Both the position numbers and the translations under genes were made by a program. Under the pieces are notes generated by a model. That model ran no database searches, was not told the origin of the DNA, and saw nothing but the letters and a program-made list of their open reading frames with translations. A stretch of DNA of 46,172 bases from a virus. The stretch is taken from positions 1-46,172 of the IMG/VR virus record IMGVR_UViG_3300037234_000176; one strand, 5' to 3'. This document shows, one piece after another, positions 32,834-40,611 of the stretch; the stretch's first letter is position 1; each line of letters starts with the position of its first letter.

Positions 32834-33120
32834 GCTCGAATGGGACCAACTGTTATTTCTAGGTATTTAGATTCGCTTATTCTGCTTTTTATCTTTTTCG
32901 TAGTATAACCGCATTTCTTACATTCTAAAAATGAGACAACGTAATGTCTGTTAATAAAAATGCCTTTTCTAAATTTACTGTATACTCTGCACTCATAACT
33001 GTGTTTCCCTTCTAAGCACTCTATTCTCTGTTCTAATTGGCAATAGCCAGTTGCTTGGTCACTACGTAAGCATTCTATCTGTTCTTGCAAGTCTTTAACT
33101 GTTACTCGTTTATTAGTCAT
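32830..33120 (-). CDS. Hypothetical protein with coiled coil and CxxC
   Basis: 96 residues. N-terminal coiled coil (VKDLQEQIECLRSDQATGYC, then QLEQRIECLEGK), then YVVSFLECKKCGYTTKKIKS with a zinc-binding-like CxxC. Follows the SSB gene. Function unknown. Confidence 0.6.
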   Translation of the reverse strand: MTNKRVTVKDLQEQIECLRSDQATGYCQLEQRIECLEGKHSYECRVYSKFRKGIFINRHYVVSFLECKKCGYTTKKIKSRISESKYLEITVGPIRA

Positions 33121-33131
33121 GTTATCTCCTA

Positions 33132-33551
33132 TTAAAATGGTATGTCTTCTGAGTCACCTTGTGGGTAGTCGTTCTGTTCTTGTGGTTCTGGTTTACTCTG
33201 CCCTGGTTTACTCTGCTCTTGTTTAGGCTTGCTGTCTGGCTTGTCAAGGAACTTAAAATCATCTACCTTGATCTTTACCTTTGATCTGTTATTACCGTTA
33301 GTGTCCTGCCATGACTGATATTCCAACTCACCTTGTATTAATACACCCTTACCTTTGGTCATGTACTGATTGAATATCTCTGCACCTTTACCAAATATAA
33401 CAAGCTCAAAGAAGTGTACAGTCTCTTTACCACCGTACTTCTTATTCTGTGCAAGCCCAACCTCACACACTGCTGTACCGTTAGGTAGTTGCTTAAGCTC
33501 AGGGTCACGTGTTAAATTGCCTCGTAAGTTTACTGAATTATCTGCACTCAT
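33132..33551 (-). CDS. ssb: Single-stranded DNA-binding protein
   Basis: 139 residues. OB-fold pattern SVNLRGNLTRDPELKQLPNG, AVCEVGLAQNKKYGGKETVH, FFELVIFGKGAEIFNQYMTK, GKGVLIQGELEYQSWQDTNG, then a disordered Pro/Gln linker and acidic tail ending DSEDIPF, the peptide by which SSB recruits replication and repair proteins. Acts in phage replication and recombination. Start has GAAAGGCAAATAGT upstream. Confidence 0.92.
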   Translation of the reverse strand: MSADNSVNLRGNLTRDPELKQLPNGTAVCEVGLAQNKKYGGKETVHFFELVIFGKGAEIFNQYMTKGKGVLIQGELEYQSWQDTNGNNRSKVKIKVDDFKFLDKPDSKPKQEQSKPGQSKPEPQEQNDYPQGDSEDIPF

Positions 33552-33552
33552 A

Positions 33553-34548
33553 CTATTTGCCTTTCTCTATTTGTAATTTCTCTACAGGGATACCAGACAT
33601 CTTACTTATCTCATCCATTGTTAGCGTTGTTTTCTGTTTAGGTTGGTTAGGGGCTATGCGGTAAGAGCTTGACTTGCAATTGGAAAAAGATATTTTGTAA
33701 TCTGCTTCACTCCAACGCCCTATGCTTTGCCAACACTCTAGCAACATACCATCATTTTGAGCCTGCTTCAACAAACGCTGATCTTTCTCATCTAACATGC
33801 CAAATGGATACATCTTGTCTTGTGATAGTCTCTTAATGTCTTTCTGTTTCATTGTTTCTGTCCTTATAAAATCGTTATCTTCTAGTGAATATTTAAACCC
33901 TGTTATTGCTTCTGCTTGCTCTTGAGTGATCTTGTCATACGCTTTTGCAATCTGTTGTTCTGATTGGCCGATATCGAATGTTCCTGTAGAACCAGACGAT
34001 ATATACCTGTAGTTAGATTTTAAATCACCTTTATACCACTGTATATATGTTTCATTTCTATAGAACCTAACCGCTTCCCTCTTAATAAATTTAGTGCCGT
34101 CAAAGTCGGCGTTTAGGAAGTCTTCTGCTTCTTGTTGGGTGCGAGGTGTTTCTTCTTTAGTGAACGTAGCGGTATCGTTACCAGCGTCAACCATACCAAC
34201 GCAAAGTTCATCGAAAGTCGCAGCATAGAAATCTTTCCCATCACAAGTCCACCAAACAATATCACCCTTCCTATTACTCCAGAACCTAGGCTTGTACGCT
34301 AACCCTTCTGGTATTAGCTCGCCTGAGATTATGTCATGGGGGTTGAGGACTTCAAATTCGCTTTTTGCCTTATCAAGATCACAATTAGTACTTACCTCTG
34401 TCATTACATTACCCCTAAGAAACACCGCTACTGCGTAAAGGTCAGTTCCTTTATAAGTGCCCCTCCAATCTGCACCCAACTCAAACAATTTCTTTTGCAG
34501 CTTACGGTTTAACTCTTGATCTCCATTTGTTATAAATACGTATTTCAT
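33553..34548 (-). CDS. Hypothetical protein
   Basis: 331 residues, soluble, mixed alpha/beta. Contains KPRFWSNRKGDIVWWTCDGK, AVRFYRNETYIQWYKGDLKS and CWQSIGRWSEADYKISFSNC, with a basic end YRIAPNQPKQKTT. Two or three similar-looking aromatic beta blocks suggest internal repeats. One base before the SSB start, so probably part of replication/recombination. No family recognised. Confidence 0.6.
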   Translation of the reverse strand: MKYVFITNGDQELNRKLQKKLFELGADWRGTYKGTDLYAVAVFLRGNVMTEVSTNCDLDKAKSEFEVLNPHDIISGELIPEGLAYKPRFWSNRKGDIVWWTCDGKDFYAATFDELCVGMVDAGNDTATFTKEETPRTQQEAEDFLNADFDGTKFIKREAVRFYRNETYIQWYKGDLKSNYRYISSGSTGTFDIGQSEQQIAKAYDKITQEQAEAITGFKYSLEDNDFIRTETMKQKDIKRLSQDKMYPFGMLDEKDQRLLKQAQNDGMLLECWQSIGRWSEADYKISFSNCKSSSYRIAPNQPKQKTTLTMDEISKMSGIPVEKLQIEKGK

Positions 34549-34572
34549 GATTTATCCTTTCTCTTTAAATTA

Positions 34573-34854
34573 TTAAGGTTTAATAACTTTTTGTTCTTTT
34601 TGGTAATTTCGTAGTCCATCGCTAATCCCTTTCGTTTTTTTCTCTACAGTTTCGCCCGGTCTGTATGGGAATAATGGGCATTCAGGTGAACTGCATGTAT
34701 AAGGCCCGCCCCTAATCCAACCCATGCACATGTTACAGTGCGCGTCTATAGCGGCTCGTCTTGATCTACCCTTCATTGCTCTCCTGTATAAAGCCTTGAA
34801 CACTCTTGGCAATCCATCTAATCGTTCTTTAATCCGTTCCTCTGGAGTTCTCAT
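34573..34854 (-). CDS. Conserved phage zinc-binding protein
   Basis: 93 residues. The block RRAAIDAHCNMCMGW then YTCSSPECPLFPYRPG (CxxC plus C-x4-C) is a well-known conserved pattern in phage small proteins near recombination genes. Likely binds zinc; exact role unknown. GAAAGGGTAATT precedes ATG. Confidence 0.75.
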   Translation of the reverse strand: MRTPEERIKERLDGLPRVFKALYRRAMKGRSRRAAIDAHCNMCMGWIRGGPYTCSSPECPLFPYRPGETVEKKTKGISDGLRNYQKEQKVIKP

Positions 34855-34865
34855 AATTACCCTTT

Positions 34866-35078
34866 CTACTTAAAGTATACTGTGTTAGTTTGTTCTACCT
34901 TGGTTACTTCTACACTACCACCAAAGTTCCATAGCCTTGTTGTAGTTACACTATATGCGTTACCTGAGATATCATCACTCTTTCGATAAAGCAAGCCCTC
35001 TCTGATAAAGTAATCGCCATCATCCAACATCTCAAACTGTACAGGCTTCTTGTCTTTTATGTCTAGTTCGTAATCCAT
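34866..35078 (-). CDS. Hypothetical protein
   Basis: 70 residues, beta-rich: ELDIKDKKPVQFEMLDDGDY then FIREGLLYRKSDDISG. It resembles small phage proteins with a D-G-D-Y/F core; no function known. RBS GAAAGGAAATAAC. Confidence 0.6.
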   Translation of the reverse strand: MDYELDIKDKKPVQFEMLDDGDYFIREGLLYRKSDDISGNAYSVTTTRLWNFGGSVEVTKVEQTNTVYFK

Positions 35079-35095
35079 TGTTATTTCCTTTCTAG

Positions 35096-35365
35096 CTAAG
35101 ACTTTACGCTTTCTTCGGTTAGTTCCTCTGCATTAATAATCGTTCGTTCTGCTGCTTCAAGCTGTCCTTTTAACCAGTTTCTATTAAGTATAGACCTTTC
35201 TTTTAAGTACTGTTTTGCATCTTTAAATGAATCATGGTATTTCTCATGTTGTGTTATTTTAGCAGTTCTACGATTATTCCTCATTAGTGATAGCGGTGTT
35301 TCTTTGTCAAACTCACATTTTTTTATTTGCAATCTGTACTTACTTGTCATGTATTTTGTAATCAT
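35096..35365 (-). CDS. Hypothetical protein
   Basis: 89 residues, strongly basic at the N-terminus (MITKYMTSKYRLQIKKCEFD), helical at the C-terminus (WLKGQLEAAERTIINAEELT). May bind nucleic acid. Unknown family. Confidence 0.55.
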   Translation of the reverse strand: MITKYMTSKYRLQIKKCEFDKETPLSLMRNNRRTAKITQHEKYHDSFKDAKQYLKERSILNRNWLKGQLEAAERTIINAEELTEESVKS

Positions 35366-35380
35366 CTTTATTTCCTTTCA

Positions 35381-35872
35381 TTAAAAATTAGTATAAGCAA
35401 ACTCACCGAATAGTTCTTTAGCTTTAGCATCATACATCAATGCTGCTTCTTTTTCCGTTTTATAATAACCTAGGTTACATGCCTTACCGTTATACTTGAT
35501 ACATGACCTCCATTTCTTGATTTTGTAATTTTTCATAAGTACTACACCTTTATACTTAGAACTTCTGCCTTTTTGCGGCAATTGGTTCATTATATTTTGC
35601 TGATGAGTGCATATTCTTAGATTTTTCCTCCTATTATCAAGACAATTATGGTTAATGTGGTCTACTTTATCACCTTTCTCAGGTTTCAATATCATCCTGT
35701 GCATCACCAAGCTTCTTCTTTTTCCACACTCATCTTTAATTACACACTGTGCGTATCTTGCGTCATTCTTAAAATGCTTATTCAACCGCCATTTATATTT
35801 AGATACCAACTTAAAATCTTCATCGTCAACCATTACAAAGCCTTTTAAATTAACTAGTGCTACTGTTTTCAT
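35381..35872 (-). CDS. HNH homing endonuclease with AP2-like C-terminus
   Basis: 163 residues. N-terminal HNH_3: VMHRMILKPEKGDKVDHINH, CLDNRRKNLRICTHQQNIMN. C-terminal AP2 DNA-binding block: SSKYKGVVLMKNYKIKKWRS, LGYYKTEKEAALMYDAKAKE, LFGEFAYTNF. This domain pair is typical of free-standing phage homing endonucleases, which spread by cutting related genomes. Starts with a four-base overlap on the NinB-like gene. Confidence 0.92.
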   Translation of the reverse strand: MKTVALVNLKGFVMVDDEDFKLVSKYKWRLNKHFKNDARYAQCVIKDECGKRRSLVMHRMILKPEKGDKVDHINHNCLDNRRKNLRICTHQQNIMNQLPQKGRSSKYKGVVLMKNYKIKKWRSCIKYNGKACNLGYYKTEKEAALMYDAKAKELFGEFAYTNF

Positions 35873-36117
35873 ATTGACCTCATATCTTTATCTGGCATTG
35901 GGACTACTACACCCATCTGTAAGCCATGATCTACAATGTTTTGAAACCATTCTGAGAAGTCTTTAGTTGTCATACTCTTTTTAGACGGAACATTCACGCA
36001 CATTACGCCATCAACATCTATAATAGTAGGCTTAAACCACTTCTCACCACAATGTATTTTTAATCTTTTCTCCCACACATCATTACAATCGCCGAAATGC
36101 TTTACAAATTCTACCAT
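35869..36117 (-). CDS. NinB-like protein, C-terminal part (gene probably split)
   Basis: 82 residues. EFVKHFGDCNDVWEKRLKIH then KKSMTTKDFSEWFQNIVDHG and MGVVVPMPDKDMRS: the usual second half of phage NinB-type proteins, whose first half lies upstream in another frame and breaks off at FFHG. The Met used here sits within the overlap (CATGGTAG). Either a +1 shift joins the two, or the overlap start really is used. Confidence 0.6.
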   Translation of the reverse strand: MVEFVKHFGDCNDVWEKRLKIHCGEKWFKPTIIDVDGVMCVNVPSKKSMTTKDFSEWFQNIVDHGLQMGVVVPMPDKDMRSI

Positions 36118-36271
36118 GAAAGAACCGCATTTGTTGAAGAGTTATTTCCTTAGCATCACTCCATGACTCTACGGTTATCTTACAGAACTCATGCCTACCT
36201 ATCTCTTCTTCTAAGCCAGGTCTGTCAAAGCATGGTTGTCCGTCTACCTTATTGCATGGGAATGATTTCAT
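36083..36271 (-). CDS. NinB-like protein, N-terminal part (gene probably split)
   Basis: 62 residues: MKSFPCNKVDGQPCFDRPGL, EEEIGRHEFCKITVESWSDA, KEITLQQMRFFHGRICK, then a non-conserved end and stop. The first 50 residues look like the first half of a NinB-like protein. The two frames together give about 134 codons, a normal length for one protein. Overlaps the upstream membrane gene by four bases. Confidence 0.55.
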   Translation of the reverse strand: MKSFPCNKVDGQPCFDRPGLEEEIGRHEFCKITVESWSDAKEITLQQMRFFHGRICKAFRRL

Positions 36272-36786
36272 TCTTCGTCCTCGTAATAAGGGCTTATAAG
36301 TGTAAGGCTACGTAAACGGCTTTTATGCTTATCAAGTCTTGCTTTTGAGGTCGTTATCTGTAACTCTGTTTTCGTTATTTCGTTCATATAAGCTTCTAAC
36401 TTCTCAATCATAGTTATCAAAAGCTTATCAGATTTTATCTCAGGCAGTTTTAATAGTATTTTAGGGTCAAGATTATCAATTATTTCCTTCTCCATAGGGT
36501 ATTTTAAGAGCTTTTCCCTTACTATACTTTTAACTTCATTATAATACTTTATTCTTATCTCTTTATCCCTTGTTTGCATCTTTATATTATTATGACTCCA
36601 CCATACCCATGAAGTATCCTCCCATACTTTATAAGAAACCATTCCAAACAGTATCATCAGGATAAGGCTCAATATTACATTGACAGGAAGTCTATCAATA
36701 TTATCATCACATACTGCTCTCTTAATAAGATTAGCAATTCCACAACAACCTAACGCCAAAACAATCATAGTAATTAAATAAATCAT
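36268..36786 (-). CDS. Membrane protein with helical cytoplasmic domain
   Basis: 172 residues. Two hydrophobic segments (YLITMIVLALGCCGIANLI and VNVILSLILMILFGMVSYKV), then a charged helical domain (MQTRDKEIRIKYYNEVKSIV, TELQITTSKARLDKHKSRLR). Just after the ERF gene. Function unknown. Confidence 0.6.
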   Translation of the reverse strand: MIYLITMIVLALGCCGIANLIKRAVCDDNIDRLPVNVILSLILMILFGMVSYKVWEDTSWVWWSHNNIKMQTRDKEIRIKYYNEVKSIVREKLLKYPMEKEIIDNLDPKILLKLPEIKSDKLLITMIEKLEAYMNEITKTELQITTSKARLDKHKSRLRSLTLISPYYEDEE

Positions 36787-36798
36787 AATTTTACCTTT

Positions 36799-37440
36799 CT
36801 AAAATGTTTTGTTACCTTCGTTCTGTGTTCCAATGTAATCTATAGCCAAATTAATGTGACCTAGAATCCAACCTCTTTGAACGTCAGTCAGTTTACCTTC
36901 ACTAGCTACAGGTGGTTGCTCCTTCTTGGAAAGTTCACCGTTAAACCACTCTAATACCTTCTTTGCACCGTATGGACAGTTAATCTTCTTGAGTGATACC
37001 GCTAGAGTGTCTTTCTTAGGCTTTGTGGTGCTCTGTGAGCCACTATCTCTGTTCATAGCACTCTCACCATCATCATCTGCGGTTGGAAGCCCTAGAATCG
37101 CTTGTAGAGCGTATCGTTTAGAATATGTGATGCCACTGCCTAGTGCTTGCGGGTCGTCTGGCTTCTTGCAGAACACAGGAGTACGTGAAGATATAAACTC
37201 CCCTGAGGTGTGCAATAACATTGTTTCTACTACAGGGCCTTGCTCTACCATATCTACGCCTTGGATAAATACTATGCCCACATTATTAAGCTTATCCTTT
37301 ACTTCATTGATAACTGATGTTAAATCAGCGTACTTAGATTTGAAGAATGGGTTATTACTATCCTTCTTTACAGTATCAAAACTCTTTTGGGCTTCAAGTA
37401 GTGCTGATACTATCTCTTTAATTGATTCACTTGTTTTCAT
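36799..37440 (-). CDS. erf: ERF-family single-strand annealing protein
   Basis: 213 residues. Family signature: PFFKSKYADLTSVINEVKDK, VVETMLLHTSGEFISSRTPV, then DPQALGSGITYSKRYALQAI followed by LGLPTADDDGESAM. C-terminal region is variable with a final helix. ERF promotes recombination and circularisation of phage DNA, as in P22. Together with SSB it forms the recombination set; no partner exonuclease was identified. Confidence 0.92.
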   Translation of the reverse strand: MKTSESIKEIVSALLEAQKSFDTVKKDSNNPFFKSKYADLTSVINEVKDKLNNVGIVFIQGVDMVEQGPVVETMLLHTSGEFISSRTPVFCKKPDDPQALGSGITYSKRYALQAILGLPTADDDGESAMNRDSGSQSTTKPKKDTLAVSLKKINCPYGAKKVLEWFNGELSKKEQPPVASEGKLTDVQRGWILGHINLAIDYIGTQNEGNKTF

Positions 37441-37577
37441 TTTCCATTCCTCTTCAATAGTTGTTTAAGGTAATTCTCTACCACTCGACGCATTACCCAA
37501 TTCTTAATTGCACACAGTATCTTGACCTTGTGCATCAAGTCCTTGTCTATTCGCATCGTTGTTGTTTCTTTACTCAT
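37437..37577 (-). CDS. Ribbon-helix-helix-like small protein (46 aa)
   Basis: TTTMRIDKDLMHKVKILCAI followed by KNWVMRRVVENYLKQLLKR: one beta strand then two helices, as in Arc/CopG/MetJ DNA-binding proteins. Overlaps the ERF start and the preceding stop by four bases. Likely transcriptional repressor of the early region. The short length is normal for the fold. Confidence 0.7.
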   Translation of the reverse strand: MSKETTTMRIDKDLMHKVKILCAIKNWVMRRVVENYLKQLLKRNGK

Positions 37578-37735
37578 TCTTTTACCTCTTTCAGCAGGGT
37601 AATTCTTATCCTATGATTTACCCCATCTACACTAACAGGGAACTCAGCCTCTTCTACACCTTCATTTAAGAGATGATCTGCCATAAGTGTTGCCCATACT
37701 CTAGCTTTTTTACGATGTAATTCTAATTCATTCAT
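37574..37735 (-). CDS. Hypothetical protein (53 aa)
   Basis: MNELELHRKKARVWATLMAD then HLLNEGVEEAEFPVSVDGVN: a helix followed by beta strands. Overlaps the YopX-like gene stop and the RHH gene start by four bases each. Function unknown. Confidence 0.55.
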   Translation of the reverse strand: MNELELHRKKARVWATLMADHLLNEGVEEAEFPVSVDGVNHRIRITLLKEVKE

Positions 37736-38106
37736 TCTTGCTCCAATAATTCAGGGTGTTCGTATTTATTGCCGATGATTTTCCCTTCGCTACAGTGTGG
37801 ACTAAATCGGTACTTCCCATAATCCCTAGGCCATTTATGTTCAAACCTGCCGTCACAAAATTCAACAACACAATTAAAATATTTATATTTTGTGCTCTTA
37901 CCACCGTTGCCAGTTCCAAATTCTAGTCTTATTATATCGCCCTCTCGTATCTCTGTGCCTTCTGAGTCCTTTATGCCTGTGTAGAATACTGGGATGCAGC
38001 CATAAGTTAAACCGCCGTCACAATACAACATGCCGAAACTGTCTAACATGTAATCAAGTGATTGTTCCCATTTCTTTTTCTTTTTGTTCCATACGTCAAA
38101 TTTCAT
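37732..38106 (-). CDS. YopX-like protein, copy 1
   Basis: 124 residues. MKFDVWNKKKKKWEQ, then a CIPVFYTGIKDSEGTEIREGDII block (split here: CIPVFYTGIKDSEG, TEIREGDIIRLEF), then KIIGNKYEHPELLEQE: the standard YopX pattern (Y-T-G-x-x-D-x-x-G-x-x-I-x-x-G-D-I ... I-G-N-x-Y-E-N-P-E-L-L). Found widely in phages of both Gram types; molecular function not established. Paralogue at 41247. RBS GAAAGGCAAACATT. Confidence 0.85.
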   Translation of the reverse strand: MKFDVWNKKKKKWEQSLDYMLDSFGMLYCDGGLTYGCIPVFYTGIKDSEGTEIREGDIIRLEFGTGNGGKSTKYKYFNCVVEFCDGRFEHKWPRDYGKYRFSPHCSEGKIIGNKYEHPELLEQE

Positions 38107-38119
38107 AATGTTTGCCTTT

Positions 38120-38347
38120 CTATTCTCCAGTAGGCTTATCTTCTATATCAACATAGCCCATGACAGCACCAGCAGGCGCAACAACTATCCCAACGCATCT
38201 AATTACCTCAGCCCTATAAGATCTTTCAAAGTCGCACTGGCATAGCTTGTAGATGTTCATACCCCATCCTACAACCCCAAATACTGCAACAGTAATAATT
38301 AATAGCACAAATACAAATCCAATTAGTCCCAAAGTGTCTGTTTTCAT
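38120..38347 (-). CDS. Small membrane protein
   Basis: 75 residues with an N-terminal helix (IGFVFVLLIITVAVFGVVGWG) written here as IGFVFVLLIITVAVFG, and a possible second hydrophobic segment near CVGIVVAPAGAVMGY. First gene after the promoter at 38420-38392, with AGAAAGGTAACATT as RBS. Function unknown. Confidence 0.6.
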   Translation of the reverse strand: MKTDTLGLIGFVFVLLIITVAVFGVVGWGMNIYKLCQCDFERSYRAEVIRCVGIVVAPAGAVMGYVDIEDKPTGE

Positions 38348-38391
38348 AATGTTACCTTTCTAAGTTAAAGTTTGTTTGTCTTTCTGTAGTA

Positions 38392-38420
38392 ATAGTAGCA
38401 GTCTTGTAGATTAGTGTCAA
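38392..38420 (-). promoter_or_regulatory. Sigma70 promoter
   Basis: -35 TTGACA (38420-38415), 17-base spacer beginning CTAATCTACA, -10 TACTAT (38397-38392). Drives the membrane, YopX-like, RHH and ERF group. Same 16-base start as the promoter at 27928. Confidence 0.8.
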
Positions 38421-38434
38421 GTATATTTTAATTA

Positions 38435-38623
38435 TTATTTCTCAAATTCTCTTCTAGCAGTACATAATGCTTGAAATAGAGTCTTGCCTATAATTACTGG
38501 TTTGTCTGGTAACCACACTGCAAATGCATAGCCCCACTCGTCCGATTCGCTATGCACCGTTGAGAATTGTATCTTGTGTAGTTTCGTCCAGTGTAGTAAT
38601 GTTCTCATTGTTTGTTTCTTCAT
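38435..38623 (-). CDS. Small paralogue family member 3 (WAKRH family)
   Basis: 62 residues. Same layout as the proteins at 24704 and 27925 with more divergence: TMRTLLHWTKLHKIQFSTVH ... TLFQALCTARREFEK. Followed, like copy 2, by a promoter starting TTGACACTAATCTACA. Function unknown. Confidence 0.65.
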   Translation of the reverse strand: MKKQTMRTLLHWTKLHKIQFSTVHSESDEWGYAFAVWLPDKPVIIGKTLFQALCTARREFEK

Positions 38624-38847
38624 TCTTCTGTCCTCATAATCGTAACGTGTCCTGCTTCCAATACTATTTCTTTACCTGAGTCTAACATTGCTACAAAATC
38701 ATTGGTTGTATCCCAGCAGCTAGAAGCTCCAAATATATAATGGACTGTGCCAGACTCACCAAAATGATCGTCATAGTCGAATGTTACCTTAAATCTATCG
38801 CCTCTTTTCATATGGTTGCCTTCGCAGTCTATACTAATTGCTCTCAT
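38620..38847 (-). CDS. Hypothetical protein
   Basis: 75 residues, beta-barrel-like with HMKRGDRFKVTFDYDDHFGE and KEIVLEAGHVTIMRTEE. Four-base overlap with the paralogue gene downstream. The Met at residue 12 is an alternative start. Function unknown. Confidence 0.6.
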   Translation of the reverse strand: MRAISIDCEGNHMKRGDRFKVTFDYDDHFGESGTVHYIFGASSCWDTTNDFVAMLDSGKEIVLEAGHVTIMRTEE

Positions 38848-38853
38848 CTTACT

Positions 38854-39045
38854 TTACCTTTCCTGTTTCTTATCGTAGTCGGCTATTGCTGCTTGTGCCT
38901 GTTGTTTAGTCTGGAAGTAGTTACCGCTATTGTATCTTGTATCGTCTACTATGTCTCCGCATTCGTATGTACTTGATACTTTCGTAGGCTTTCGCTTCAT
39001 GGTTCTTAAGTAATAGTATTTACTGTCTTTATTTGCTCGCCACAT
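38854..39045 (-). CDS. Hypothetical protein
   Basis: 63 residues: RANKDSKYYYLRTMKRKPTK then SGNYFQTKQQAQAAIADYDK. Basic, with a final amphipathic helix of the YF-x-T-x-x-x-A-x-x-A type frequent in phage early proteins. Overlaps the methyltransferase end by 17 bases. Confidence 0.55.
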   Translation of the reverse strand: MWRANKDSKYYYLRTMKRKPTKVSSTYECGDIVDDTRYNSGNYFQTKQQAQAAIADYDKKQER

Positions 39046-40063
39046 GGTTTAGTCCTTTCAGTAAGTGAACTATAACATCTACTGTCCAACCGTTACCAAG
39101 CATCTTGTATCGCTGCGAGTTAGAAACACACTGAGTGTAGTTGTCTGGTACAGTTTGCAGTCGTTCACATTCTATTGGTGATAATTTTCTGATATAGCCT
39201 TCAATTAAAACTCCATGCCTATCCTGTGCTGTTAGTGTATAGAATTTTTTACCGTTACTAAACCTTTGTCCATTTTGTCTCTTTTCTACCCTATCAGGTG
39301 TTATGACTCCAAACAGGTATTGCCCCATCTTTGCGGCTCCACCTCCAGCATCACCGCATAAAGTAACTGATTTGCCGTGTATATAATAAACCCTATTAGC
39401 TTGGCTGTCCTTTCTAAAATATCCTACTTTACCTTTCTCTACCTCTTTATCTAATATTTGTAATGTCTTATCGAAAGGCACTACCAGACTATCTAAGAAG
39501 TGTTTATTTACTGTATCGTAATTCTCATGAACTATATCTTTTAAGAGTATACCTTTATCTTGAGGCTGTTCAATGTAGCTACCGAATAACCCTTCGCATG
39601 TGCCTGTTATGTTTGTCCAATAATTACGGTCACGGTTTTGCGCTGATACTAAAGCAGAATTAATCCTAACAGGTATCACCCCTAAACGCTTGCTGATAAC
39701 ATCTTGGTGTTCTTGCAACATTACTACATTCTCAAGTAGAAACTTCTTAGGCTTGTAATGATCCAGTATATCGAAGAAATCAAATATCAACTTACTTCGC
39801 TCATCGTTAAATGCTTTGCCATCTCCTGCAAAGCTAAATCCCTGACATGGGCTTCCAGCTATGATTAAATCAATATCTTCTAAATCCCAATCTCTCCAAT
39901 ACTCTATACTACCCAACTGGATATTATCAGGCCAATTATCTTGTGCTACTTTAATCGCATGTTTATCAATCTCGCTTGCGTAATACTTATCTACTCTTAT
40001 ACCTGCTCGTTCTAATGCTATTCTTCCACATGACATTCCATCGAATAAGCTTAATACTTTCAT
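39029..40063 (-). CDS. DNA (cytosine-5)-methyltransferase, solitary
   Basis: 344 residues. Motif I LSLFDGMSCGRIALERAGI, catalytic motif IV AGSPCQGFSFAGDGKAFNDE (Cys of PCQ), motif VI FLLENVVML, motif VIII-like VSAQNRDRNYWTNI, variable target-recognition region about residues 175-285, motif X ERLQTVPDNYTQC and YKMLGNGWTVDVI. Complete for catalysis. No partner restriction enzyme is visible, so it probably protects phage DNA from host restriction or regulates it. The GxxRDRNYWTN type is common in phage solitary enzymes. Confidence 0.93.
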   Translation of the reverse strand: MKVLSLFDGMSCGRIALERAGIRVDKYYASEIDKHAIKVAQDNWPDNIQLGSIEYWRDWDLEDIDLIIAGSPCQGFSFAGDGKAFNDERSKLIFDFFDILDHYKPKKFLLENVVMLQEHQDVISKRLGVIPVRINSALVSAQNRDRNYWTNITGTCEGLFGSYIEQPQDKGILLKDIVHENYDTVNKHFLDSLVVPFDKTLQILDKEVEKGKVGYFRKDSQANRVYYIHGKSVTLCGDAGGGAAKMGQYLFGVITPDRVEKRQNGQRFSNGKKFYTLTAQDRHGVLIEGYIRKLSPIECERLQTVPDNYTQCVSNSQRYKMLGNGWTVDVIVHLLKGLNHVASK

Positions 40064-40092
40064 AGTATAGCCTTTCTTTAATAGTTTCAGGA

Positions 40093-40611
40093 TTAGTGTA
40101 TGTTAGGTCGGAAATCTGTTTCATATTTATAACTCTTGCCCATGTTACAGTCATTACAAAGCACCTGCATGTTATCAAACTCTAATTCAAGATCTGGGTG
40201 TAGCCTTCGTGGTTTAATATGGTCTACACAAATTATTGCTCCTGAATCTTTAGTTGCGCCACACAACATGCACGTAGCTCCATATTCTAATAGTACCCTG
40301 AACCTAAGATCTTTCCAAGCCCAACTCTTATAGAAATCCTTATTGCCTGTAAAAGTGGGCTTAACTTTCTGCTTTCTAGCTGAAACTCTTTTCTTTAATC
40401 TATCATCTACGAACCTATTACCTTTAAGATCACCATTCTTTAAAAGGAGATTAAAATAATCATGTATAGTTTTTCGATAGCCTTTAATAAACGTGCCTGT
40501 TTCTTTACGCGCTATCTGGCATATCCTAGCTTTACTTACAGACCATCTTTTTGTCAAACCCTTCCTGTAACAATACTCTTGCAAAGCCATAAATTTACTT
40601 AGATTTCTCAT
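40093..40611 (-). CDS. HNH endonuclease A, linked to structured RNA A
   Basis: 172 residues. C-terminal HNH core: RVLLEYGATCMLCGATKDSG, ICVDHIKPRRLHPDLELEFD, MQVLCNDCNMGKSYKYETDF, nearly the same as in the 29723 gene; the N-terminal about 90 residues are basic, helical (KRWSVSKARICQIARKETGT) and unrelated to the other copy. Likely a mobile endonuclease whose DNA-binding part has been exchanged. RNA A lies about 270 bases upstream. Confidence 0.85.
   Translation of the reverse strand: MRNLSKFMALQEYCYRKGLTKRWSVSKARICQIARKETGTFIKGYRKTIHDYFNLLLKNGDLKGNRFVDDRLKKRVSARKQKVKPTFTGNKDFYKSWAWKDLRFRVLLEYGATCMLCGATKDSGAIICVDHIKPRRLHPDLELEFDNMQVLCNDCNMGKSYKYETDFRPNIH

Noticed and set aside
39987-40178. 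63-codon frame across the HNH A/methyltransferase border
   Set aside because: Shadow frame of the end of the HNH gene; the same out-of-frame pattern appears behind HNH B (residues starting MKIYRCFVMIV).
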